NCBI GenBank assembly: GCA_963729215.1
Contig: CAVSND010000006.1
Location: forward strand, 248,001 to 312,000
Length of the DNA: 64,000 nucleotides
Direction: 5' to 3'
Source of the DNA: CAVQJU01 sp963729215
GTDB lineage: Bacteria > Acidobacteriota > Vicinamibacteria > Vicinamibacterales > CAVVIG01
Part shown: positions 43,485-51,900 of the stretch, in pieces
Numbering within the stretch: the stretch's first letter is position 1
Layout of the letters: the number at the start of each line of letters is the position of its first letter
Translations under genes and position numbers: made by a program
Notes under the pieces: model-generated
Told to the model about the DNA's origin: nothing
Database searches by the model: none
What the model saw: the letters and a program-made list of their open reading frames with translations, nothing else

Positions 43485-45212
43485 TCAATGACGGATCTGA
43501 GAGGTGACCCGCCCCTCTTCGTAAACCTCGCAGTTGCCACGCTCCCGGATCAGGCCCGCGTCGGGATTCGCGCTGCGCCTCACGATTCGTGTCGGAAACA
43601 CGTACGGCTCGACGAGCATCTCGGGATCTTCGACCGTGACGTCGTACAGGAGCACGTCGCCCTGACGCGTGAAGCGCTCCACGACATGCATGGAATCGGA
43701 ATGGATGAAGCCGCCGCGCCCGAGCCACGTCGTATCGACGAAGGAGATGGAGTCGACCACCAGCGTGTCGCCTTCCCAGTTGCCGATGGCATAGCCCATG
43801 TAGGTGGTCTCGATCGCGCGCTTCGGATCGTGCTTGCGGCCATCGGTCGGGATGATCCGGTACTCACCGTATCCGCCGCCGGCGTCGCCTCCGGTGTAGA
43901 TAAAGGTGACGTCTCTGTCCGTCTGGTAGATGCGCCGCGGCGGCCCCTCGCGCGGGACGCCAAGCGGCTGGCAGGTCATGACCGGGTCGAACTTGTTCGT
44001 CCACATGTCGAGCTGCTGCACCTTGTCCCAGTACTCCGGCTTATAGGTGGGACGGCCGATGTTACCGAACCGGGACGGCGAGTAGAGCTCGAAGTCGTAC
44101 GTCTGGTTGTCCTGGCGCGTGGCATCGGCACTTTGCGTGGGACCGCGGCGGCGTCCGCCACCGGTCATGTAGTTTCCGATCCAGTCGCTGTAGTTCCAGT
44201 TGCCCGTCAGGTCCGGATGCGCGCCCAGGCGCGGCGTGGGCTTTGACTTGTCGACCGGCGGTTCCGTCCTCGCCATCACGCCAGCCGGCAGTTGCGCCGT
44301 GACCTTGATCGCCGCCTTCACGCTCGCCGGCACGGGCGCGACCACATACACGTTGCCCGTCTCCGTCTCGGTCGTCGTCAGGTCGCGAACGACCGCGCCG
44401 TTCTTACGCTCGGCGAGCTTGCCGGCGTAGAACACCTCGATCTTGTTCAGCGGGTTGTTCCAGTCCTGGTAGTCGCTGTAGGTGAACTCGGTGGTCGTCG
44501 AACCCTGGGCGACCACCACGCGCTCGACCCGGTACTTCGCATCGAGCGTCGCCGTCGCGGTCGCTCCCGGAACGCCAGGGATAGGGAACGTCACGACCGG
44601 CTTGTCCGCATTCCACGACACGGACGTCCGGCCCGCCTTTGTGAGGCCGTCTTCGAACAGCGTGCCCGGATTCGCGCCCAGCCAGAATGTGTCCGTCGTT
44701 CCAGCCACGGCAGCCTTGGGGGCGCCCTGAGGACTTGCCCACAGGCGGATGAGCCGCTCCTGCACGGCCGCCGGCATCGGCGTGGCCTTCCCCTTCGTCG
44801 GCCCGATCTCCGCGCCGGGCGTGTCTTCGTTCCAGGCGTACAGCCCGCTCACGACCTCGACGTTCGAGTACGTCTGTCCGTTCGCCCGCCTGCAGGCATA
44901 TTGAATCCGCTGACTGAACGTCTGATAGTTGGTGCTCGCGCGATATTTCGTCAGCGTGCACGGTTGCCCGTCCACCTGAATCGTGCCGTTGCCCTGATAT
45001 TCGAGCGAGGCGACCATATCGCGTTCGTCATGACCCTTGAGCATGCCCGTGCCCCACATCCAGTTGAAGAGCACGGCCTTCAGGTCTCTGGCGTCCTTTG
45101 CGGGCGTGTAGGGTTCAGGAACGCGTGGACCCTGTGCACTGACCGTCCTTGCCGCCAGCGACCCGCCGATCGCGAGGACAATTCCGAGCGCCACAATCTT
45201 TGCCCGCATCAT
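43485..45212 (-). CDS. exported fused two-domain protein (N-half plus C-half), intact
   Basis: 575 residues from ATG 45212 (or 45209), after G-G-G-A-G-A. The signal peptide ends T-V-S-A-Q. The N-half has R-D-L-K-A-V-L-F-N-W-M-W-G-T-G-M-L-K, G-L-Y-A-W-N-E-D-T-P-G-A-E and D-Y-Q-D-W-N-N-P-L. The linker is followed by G-A-H-P-D-L-T-G-N-W, Y-K-P-E-Y-W-D-K-V-Q-Q-L-D-M-W-T-N-K-F, N-W-E-G-D-T-L-V-V-D-S and the end T-S-Q-I-R-H. It is the only full-length intact fused copy here and is the best reference for the family. Downstream lies DUF6152, 43 bases on. Function unknown. Confidence 0.8.
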   Translation of the reverse strand: MMRAKIVALGIVLAIGGSLAARTVSAQGPRVPEPYTPAKDARDLKAVLFNWMWGTGMLKGHDERDMVASLEYQGNGTIQVDGQPCTLTKYRASTNYQTFSQRIQYACRRANGQTYSNVEVVSGLYAWNEDTPGAEIGPTKGKATPMPAAVQERLIRLWASPQGAPKAAVAGTTDTFWLGANPGTLFEDGLTKAGRTSVSWNADKPVVTFPIPGVPGATATATLDAKYRVERVVVAQGSTTTEFTYSDYQDWNNPLNKIEVFYAGKLAERKNGAVVRDLTTTETETGNVYVVAPVPASVKAAIKVTAQLPAGVMARTEPPVDKSKPTPRLGAHPDLTGNWNYSDWIGNYMTGGGRRRGPTQSADATRQDNQTYDFELYSPSRFGNIGRPTYKPEYWDKVQQLDMWTNKFDPVMTCQPLGVPREGPPRRIYQTDRDVTFIYTGGDAGGGYGEYRIIPTDGRKHDPKRAIETTYMGYAIGNWEGDTLVVDSISFVDTTWLGRGGFIHSDSMHVVERFTRQGDVLLYDVTVEDPEMLVEPYVFPTRIVRRSANPDAGLIRERGNCEVYEEGRVTSQIRH

Positions 45213-45520
45213 TTCTCTCTCCCTCTCCGTGAACGACAACAACAGCTGCCGAGAGCGTAGCATCGCGAGCGCCCGGGCTCAATTCCCCGTTGCCATCGGA
45301 ATGGGTCTCGAGCGGCGCCGCCAGCGTGCCCGCCCGCGGGTCCTGTAACCGGTCGCTTTTCGAGGGAATTGTGCGCATTTGCTGGTAGAAACCAGCCTGG
45401 ACGGCCGATCGCTGACCGAGGCACCGCTCTGCTGCTGATGGCCATGGCCGAGTGAGGCGCCTCGATGGCCACGGCGCAAGCTCATAAAGAGCTGGTAATG
45501 GGACGCGGGGCCCACCCGCC
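45213..45520. other. intergenic gap without a recognised feature
   Basis: About 310 bases between two minus-strand genes. It should hold the promoter of the fused two-domain gene. I see no clear promoter boxes, repeat or coding frame. Confidence 0.45.
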
Positions 45521-46639
45521 TCACTTGTCGCTGACCGACTCGCGGGTCGGTCCATACGTGGCGCCGTGGACGGTTCGTTGCGATAACAGCATCCACGTCC
45601 CGTTCTGCTTCTGATACACGCGTTCGTACCAGACCGAGAACCACGCGCGGTCCGGGTTGCTGCCCCGCAGTGTCGCCGTGTAGCGGCCGAACGTGACCGC
45701 GACGTCCCCGTGCATCTCGGCCTGCTGCGAATCGTAGTGCCACGCCAGGTACTGCTTGTTCCTGACGCGATCGGAAAATGCCTGCTTCGTGTCTATCAAG
45801 ATGGAACGGCTGCCCCGCGTCCACGGATCGCTGTGCCACATCAGGAAGTCAGCCGACGTATGGCCGTCGAAGAATGCCTGATCGCCCCCCGGGACCGACG
45901 CGCCGAGCCGTTTTTCGAGATCGAGCAACTCGGCCGCCTCCTTCGACTGCGGCGTATAAGTTTCAGGAGCGGCCTTTGCGGGCGGAAGACCGGGAACGTA
46001 GTTCGCCGGGAGCACGTAAGGGATCTGCGTCGGGTCCACGCCGGCGGGCGACGGATGCGGACCCCACACCGTTCGATGAGACAGCCATTGCCAGCGGCCG
46101 TCGCGCCTGGCCCAGACCCGCTCGAACCAGATGGTGGCCAAGGCCGGTGGATTCGCGCCGTTCCCGTTTTTCGGCACGAACAGGCTGACGTAACGTCCGT
46201 GGGTGATCGCGACGCTCCCGTGCATCTCGATCTTCGAATTGTCGAGATCGTGGACGAGGTATTCCTTGTCCGCGATTCGCCTCATGAACGCGGCCCGATC
46301 GTCCTCGATGCCGCCGGTCTTTTCACCGCGTGTCCAGCCGTCGCCGTGGCGGAAATGGAAATCGCTCGACAGGATCGTTTCCGCAACCGCGACATCGCCT
46401 CTCACGGTCGCCTGTTCGATTTTCTGCTCGAGGGCCAGCACCTCTGCGGCATCTCCCGTCGCGGTCGCGGCGGTTATCTCGGGAGCCTGCATCCGGGAAC
46501 GTTCAGCCGCCCCCGTGCCCTGACCCTGAGATGCCAGAGGCTGACTGATGTTCAGCGTGCCGAGCGTGACAGCGACGAAGACGAGGGGCCAGGCCCTGAG
46601 ATTCAGTATCCGGTGACCGGTGAAATCGGGCTTCCTCAC
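45521..46639 (-). CDS. exported protein with two NTF2-like (DUF4440) domains
   Basis: I set the start at GTG 46639 because G-A-G-G-A-G-G-A-G lies just upstream and V-R-K-P-D-F-T-G-H-R opens a signal peptide. Two tandem DUF4440/SnoaL-like domains follow: residues about 65-185 (L-E-Q-K-I-E-Q-A-T-V-R-G-D-V, H-G-R-Y-V-S-L-F-V, W-L-S-H-R-T-V-W-G) and 240-365 (L-E-K-R-L-G-A-S-V, F-G-R-Y-T-A-T-L-R, L-L-S-Q-R-T-V-H-G). The repeated S-x-R-T-V-x-G ending shows an internal duplication. 372 residues. Ligand unknown. Confidence 0.78.
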   Translation of the reverse strand: MRKPDFTGHRILNLRAWPLVFVAVTLGTLNISQPLASQGQGTGAAERSRMQAPEITAATATGDAAEVLALEQKIEQATVRGDVAVAETILSSDFHFRHGDGWTRGEKTGGIEDDRAAFMRRIADKEYLVHDLDNSKIEMHGSVAITHGRYVSLFVPKNGNGANPPALATIWFERVWARRDGRWQWLSHRTVWGPHPSPAGVDPTQIPYVLPANYVPGLPPAKAAPETYTPQSKEAAELLDLEKRLGASVPGGDQAFFDGHTSADFLMWHSDPWTRGSRSILIDTKQAFSDRVRNKQYLAWHYDSQQAEMHGDVAVTFGRYTATLRGSNPDRAWFSVWYERVYQKQNGTWMLLSQRTVHGATYGPTRESVSDK

Positions 46640-46921
46640 GGCGACCTCCTCCTCGACCTGACGGTCCGCTTTCCGCGACGTGCGCGAGATGTTAGCAAAC
46701 TGGCGTAGAACACCCACCATCCACAATATGGCAACGAATTTCCCAGACATGCCCCTTGGCCTCCGTCGCTCCAGCTCACGCGAGCCGGTCACACTGGAAA
46801 ATCGACCTCAAGCAAACGCGACCGGAACCGATTGACCTCGCGGGCGGTTTCGGGCGATTCGACGCGCCTGCTCGGCCATCCCTCCGGCCGGCCGTAGTGC
46901 TGAGGTCGGGCGGCACAGCGG

Positions 46922-47346
46922 TTGCGAATTCACCTGACGATGAGAAACACACAACACGTTTCACGGCAGAGTGGACCAGAGCGAGGACACGGAAATCGGC
47001 CGAGGTGGATCTCGCGGTGGCTTCACAGCCGGGCTGCTGCCTTTGCGGTTGCTGCGGCGATCGGTTCCTGTCTTGTGCGTCTTCTGCGGCAGCAGCGGAC
47101 CAGGTGTACTTCTCGGCGCGCACGAACGTCACGAACATTCTCGTGAACTACATCAACCACGAGAACGTCCGTCTCGACATCTCGAGCTGGTATCTGATCT
47201 GGAACGACACCACGGTCGAACCTCGCAGCAGACTTTCTGGTCCGCCGTACTTGAAGGACTGGTACGACGCGTGTGCGAAGGAGCCGACGGGCAACTGCAA
47301 GGATTTCGCGAGTCTCTATCCGACCCCCGCGACGATGTGTCGCTGA
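46922..47346 (+). pseudogene. remnant of an exported phospholipase D-like protein
   Basis: In one frame S-R-W-L-H-S-R-A-A-A-F-A-V-A-A-A-I looks like a signal peptide. In the next frame A-D-Q-V-Y-F-S-A-R-T-N-V-T, then V-R-L-D-I-S-S-W-Y-L, matches the first strand of PLD-type nucleases/lipases. The expected H-K-D motifs never appear: sequence jumps to W-N-D-T-T-V-E-P and K-D-W-Y-D-A-C, as if most of the gene were deleted. The order and the missing centre suggest a decayed copy. The gap 46640-46921 upstream holds nothing recognised. Confidence 0.45.
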
Positions 47347-47376
47347 CAACCCCGTAGCAGGCTGCGACGAACGCAG

Positions 47377-47490
47377 CCTGAACGGAGAACGTCGAACGTA
47401 GAACGGAGAATGGCCGGCTATTCTTCGTTCTACGTTTTCCGTTTTCCGTTTTCCGTTTTCCGTTTGCGTTCTACGTTCAGGGCGGTTTTT
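47377..47490. repeat. interspersed repeat family B, inverted copy
   Basis: The left part has A-A-C-G-G-A-G-A-A-C-G-T-C-G-A-A-C-G-T-A; the right part has T-T-C-T-A-C-G-T-T-T-T-C-C-G and four copies of T-T-T-T-C-C-G. The two parts can pair. It lies just beyond the 3' end of the minus-strand gene at 47502. Confidence 0.8.
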
Positions 47491-47501
47491 TCAGCGCCCT
47501 G

Positions 47502-47891
47502 TCAGTCTCGCCTGATTGAGCGGCCCACGACGAACCCGAATGCCGCGGCCACGGTCAGGGAGACACCTGGATTGTTCTTGATGAACGTCTGGAGCGTGGC
47601 CAGCATCTGCCGGCCATCCGTGGTGCGAACGTACTCGGCGGCCGCCTCCAGGCCGTCTACGGCTTCTTGAGCGACGCTCAAGGCGGTCTCCGCCAGCTGA
47701 TCCATTCCCTCCTGCAACTCGCCGGCGGAGTCGTCCAGCGCTGCCGTCGGCCGTAAATGGCAGTCCGGCGAGGCATCGGCCGCCGGCTTGGACGTCTCCG
47801 AAGCCGTATCCATGTTGCCTATCGAGAATGGGTCGCTGGAGGTTGTTGATGCGTCTGTCTCAGGCGTGGAATCGTCATGAATCGCCGACAT
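47502..47891 (-). CDS. DUF883/ElaB-YqjD-like membrane-anchored protein
   Basis: 129 residues. A polar N-terminal third is followed by a long amphipathic helix (L-D-D-S-A-G-E-L-Q-E-G-M-D-Q-L-A) and the C-terminal membrane anchor K-N-N-P-G-V-S-L-T-V-A-A-A-F-G-F-V, ending G-R-S-I-R-R-D. The N-P-x-x-S-x-x-x-A-A-x-x-G-x-x-x-G end is the DUF883 signature. E. coli ElaB and YqjD bind ribosomes at the membrane in stationary phase; the role here is unproven. A BON-domain gene lies just upstream on the same strand, suggesting stress co-expression. Confidence 0.8.
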   Translation of the reverse strand: MSAIHDDSTPETDASTTSSDPFSIGNMDTASETSKPAADASPDCHLRPTAALDDSAGELQEGMDQLAETALSVAQEAVDGLEAAAEYVRTTDGRQMLATLQTFIKNNPGVSLTVAAAFGFVVGRSIRRD

Positions 47892-47917
47892 GGGGACACT
47901 CCCGTCCGACTGATGCC

Positions 47918-48313
47918 CTATTTCTGCGTTTTCGCTGGCGCGATCGTCAGTTCGTTCCGAACGTGCCCGGTCCCGGCGACCTCTGCGGCCTTGGCCTCGA
48001 TGATCTGTTTTTCCTCGTCCGAGCGTACGGGTCCCTTCAAGGTGACCTCACCGCCCTGGGAGACGATCTTCACGTTGTGCGCGTAAGTCGACAGACTCTT
48101 GTCACGCATCAGTGACTGCCGGACCTTCTGCGTGAGGGTGCGGTCGGCCGCGTTCTCTTTCTGCTGATCGGCTGTCACGGCGCCCTCCGACCGGTCGCGA
48201 GTATTCACTTTGGTGTTGTCGGCGGGCGTCTGGGCCAGGGCCGATCCCGCCAGCCCGCTGAGGCAAATGGTCAGCGCCATCCGGGCGAGTCGATGCGCAT
48301 TTTCCCGATGCAT
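47918..48313 (-). CDS. exported BON-domain protein
   Basis: 131 residues from ATG 48313, after G-G-A-G-A-G. A signal peptide ends G-S-A-L-A-Q. The BON domain runs from L-T-Q-K-V-R-Q-S-L-M-R-D-K-S-L-S through N-V-K-I-V-S-Q-G-G-E-V-T-L-K-G-P-V to A-G-T-G-H-V-R-N-E-L-T-I, as in OsmY-type periplasmic proteins that bind phospholipid. One BON domain only, whereas OsmY has two. It probably acts in envelope stress. Co-transcription with the DUF883-like gene, 26 bases downstream, is likely. Confidence 0.88.
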   Translation of the reverse strand: MHRENAHRLARMALTICLSGLAGSALAQTPADNTKVNTRDRSEGAVTADQQKENAADRTLTQKVRQSLMRDKSLSTYAHNVKIVSQGGEVTLKGPVRSDEEKQIIEAKAAEVAGTGHVRNELTIAPAKTQK

Positions 48314-48648
48314 TCTGTCTCTCCTTTGGACTCGTTCACATTTGCGGCTCTCATCTCTGCCGGCGTGCGCAGTGCGTTCCGAGCAGCCTTCTGAGGTCGA
48401 TGTGATTCCGTGATTCACATCACAACTTATTTGCACGACGAGTGCCACGAGTGATATTGGCGGGCTCAGTGATCATCGGCGTGTTGCGCGCGCGGCGCAG
48501 CTCCGTAGCGGAGTGCTGGCTCTCGCGGCGGAGTGCGGGGCTCGCGCTCGCGTCACGAGTCGCGCGGCATGAACTGCTGCACAGAGTCCGGCTACCCCAG
48601 CGGTACGGCTCGTGCATAAATTCACATGGGCACGCGTGTTTCGCGGCC
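48314..48648. other. intergenic gap without a recognised feature
   Basis: About 335 bases between divergent genes. The open plus-strand frame from 48442 lacks coding character until the ATG at 48649. No repeat or strong promoter pair is seen. Confidence 0.4.
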
Positions 48649-48876
48649 ATGCGTATCAGAGTCATACAGAAACCGACCTCCGAGTGTATCGATGGGATAT
48701 CCCTGTGTCAGTTTGAAGTCGGACGTAGTTACGAGGTGGACGCGCTTCTCGCCGCCGTCTTTCTCGCCGAACAGTGGGCGGTCCCGGTCACGAGTGAGAA
48801 CGACGCGCCCGAGCAGCCGCGCACCACGCGCTTCGAGCGAGTCGAACGACGAAAAAACAGCCTCCTGCCCACCTGA
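48649..48876 (+). CDS. 75-residue conserved acidobacterial protein of unknown function
   Basis: The ATG at 48649 starts M-R-I-R-V-I-Q-K-P-T-S-E-C-I-D-G-I, then F-E-V-G-R-S-Y-E-V-D-A-L-L-A-A-V-F-L-A-E-Q-W-A. This C-[IV]-D-G-[IL] plus F-E-x-G-x-x-Y-x-V pattern is one I recognise from short proteins in Acidobacteria and Planctomycetes, without a known role. It is soluble. The upstream open frame (48442-48648) is probably not translated. It is convergent with TamB. Confidence 0.55.
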   Translation: MRIRVIQKPTSECIDGISLCQFEVGRSYEVDALLAAVFLAEQWAVPVTSENDAPEQPRTTRFERVERRKNSLLPT

Positions 48877-48945
48877 CCCCGATTCCGAATCACTGCGATC
48901 GGGCTCATTCCGTGCCGCCGCCGGATGGAATGCCGGCTGCGTGCC

Positions 48946-51900
48946 TCAGCGGCTGAATGTAAACAGCAGGTCCAGGCCGCTGTCCTGCGTGCGCTGAAAC
49001 AGCAGCGGCTGCGCGTTCGACCCTTGCAGCCAGTTGGTCCGCAGGCGCAGCCACTTCGCGATTTCGTATTCGAGGACGAAGTTCGTCGTGCTCGCGTCTC
49101 CGAATCCCTGTTCGACCTTCGCGTACAGATTCTCGTTGACCTGTTCGCCGGCGGTGATCTGCGCGGCGGTCCCGCTGTCAGTTCCCGCCTGGATGGTAAA
49201 TTCCGTCAGGTTGAGGGCTTTCCCCAGCGAGTTCGTCAGGGTGCTGGCGAGCGCTCCGGCCGCGAGCTGCTGCGCACGCTGCGCCACCGCCACCTGCTGG
49301 CCCTCGCCGAGCTGATTGATGGGCTGGTTGAACACGATGAGCGACAGGATCTCGCTCTGCTCGAGAGGTGGAACGCTGGAGAGCACCAGCTCAGGGCTCT
49401 TCAATGTGCCGCGGACGTTCACGTTGGCGAGCACGCCCTGAATCGCGCGTTGGGCGGTGACGCTCAGGTCGGGATCGATGTCGCGGCCGCCTTCGAAGCG
49501 GATCGTTCCATCGCGCAGGATCGTGAAGCGCCGGCCCTGGAAGTCGTAGGTGCCGCGCACCGTGTTGACCGTCCCGACCAGCCGTACCACGTCGCGGCCC
49601 GGGTTCTTGAGCAGCCGAAGGTCCCCGCCGATGGTCACGTTCACGGCGCCGAGGCCGATCGGCGCATCGGGAACGGACAAATCGTTGCTGCGGACCACGA
49701 AGTCGTTCGCGACGGCCAGGTGGACGTCCATCCTGAGCGCGGAGAATCCGCCTTCCCTGCCCTGCCGCGTCACCGGCGTCGGGCTCGGAGGTTGGGCGTC
49801 CGGCGTGGCGCCAGCATTAGAGGCGATTGGTACGTTGCCCGCGGGCGAGCCCTCGGGAGCGTTGATCCGTTCGGCCAGCGCAGGATCGACCGGCCTGGCC
49901 GCGTCCCCGGCCGCGCTGGTTGACGAGCGGCCACGCCCGCCGCCCCTGGTTGTATACGCGGTCGGCGCCGTCGCACCGCCCGTTCCTGTCACCGATTCGA
50001 TCAACGGATCCAGGTTGATGACGCCCGACGTGACACCCATTTCCCCTTCGATCCGCGGCCTCAGCATGTCGCCGGTGATCAGCAGGTCGCTGTCCATGCG
50101 GAGGTCGCCGATCTTGTTCTTGATGATTTTGAAATTACGGGCGGTGACGCTCACGTTGACGCCGCCGAGCTGCTGCTCGTGAATCGCCAGATCGCCCACG
50201 ATCGACAGCGGCTGCTTGTCGTTGTCGAGCACCTCGATGTCGGCGATATGAATGCGATCGGGCTCGAGCTCGATGCGGCCGTTGAGATTGGTATAGGTGA
50301 CGCCGGTCGGCACCACCGTCAACGCCCCGTTCTTGACGGTGACGGTGCCCCCCGGGTGCGGGTCGCCTGCCGGTCCGGTGACGTCGATATTGGCCTGCAC
50401 AGTCCCGCTGACGTTGGTCAGTGCCGTCGTCACACCCTGCGCCAGTCCGAGATCGATCGCCGTGCTGTTGACGTGCAGATCGAAAGAATCCGCCTTCGAT
50501 GAGGCCGCCAGGTGCGTGGCGCCGCCTGACTCCGCCGACTTCTTGAAGGCCGCGACCGGCACATAGCCCTTCGCCTCGAGCCAATTGGCGGGCGACTGCT
50601 CGAGCTTCGCGTCGACCGTGATGCCACTTCGCTCGTAATCCACCGTCCCGGCGAATGAGTTGAAGCGGACCTGCCGGAATGCGCCCTCCGTGACGTCAAA
50701 CCTTCCCGCGACCTTCGGGGCCTCGCTCGTCCCGCTGATTTCCGCCGACGCGTTCAGGGTTCCCGACAGCATCGGGGGCCGCAGCATCAACGCGTCGATC
50801 GTGCTGAGGCTCACGTTGCGCGCATTGGCGATCAACGAACCCTCTGGCCGCCCGAACGAGCCGCCCACCGAGATTTCCTGGTTGCCGCTGACGAGTCGGA
50901 GACCCTGAACGGATATCCCTCCGTTGCCGTAACGAATCTCGGCGCGAGCCTCCGGGGCGGTTCGCCATTCGATGTTCTGCGTCTGAAGCGCAAGGCGGGT
51001 GAGGCTCACCTGCTGCTGATCCGGATTGATCGTGAGGGATCCGCCGGCGCTCAATGTGCGCTGCGGCTGCTTCGCCGCCACATCGAACTCGAGCGTCTTG
51101 TCGCAGTATTCGGTTTTCGCTGTGACTTCATTGATGTTCTGGCCCCAGACGCCGGCGAACGTCGCCTTCGTATCGGCGGACACCTGCGCGTGCGCGAAAG
51201 CCAGGTCACGCGCCTGAATCTTGAAATCAGATGCGAGCTGAAGCGCGCTTTGACCCCGGAACTCGAGATCGTTGGCCGTGAGCGTGCCGGCGGCACGAAG
51301 ATCGCGTCTGTTGCCGGTGATCGTCGCGTCCGCTTTGGCGATGCCCGACGCTTTCTGGCCGAACAGCCTGGTGATGGCTTCGAGGCTCGGCGTATCCGCC
51401 TGCACCACGAGGTTCGACTGCCCCGTGTCGTTCAAGGCGAGCGTCCCCTTCGCCTGAAGATTGGCGTCCGGACCGTGCACCGCGAGTTCCCTGATCTCGG
51501 CGCTCGCGTCGCGGTAGGTGCCATCAACCTCGGCGCTGTCGATCGACAGGCCGCCGAGGGTCGATCGGACAAGGCCGACACGCCCCGCGGCTTCAACGCT
51601 CTCGATGGAGAGCCCCCGGGAGATGCCCGTCGCAGTGGCCTCCACGTCGAGCGTGCCCGCGACCTTGCCGGCCGCAGCCGGTTTCCCGGACATCGCGCCA
51701 GGATCGACGTCCGCGAACGCGCCGGACGCTTTGACACGCAGGGTGTCCGCGGCGAGCGTCGTGTCGAGCGTCATGTTGTCGATCCGGCCGGCCGCCAGCG
51801 AGGAGGCGGCGAGCATCGCGGTCGCCGTGATTTCAGGACCCGCGGCCGTGTTGCCGCCTTTGACGACGACATGGCCGTTGAGCGCGCTTTTATAGCGAAC

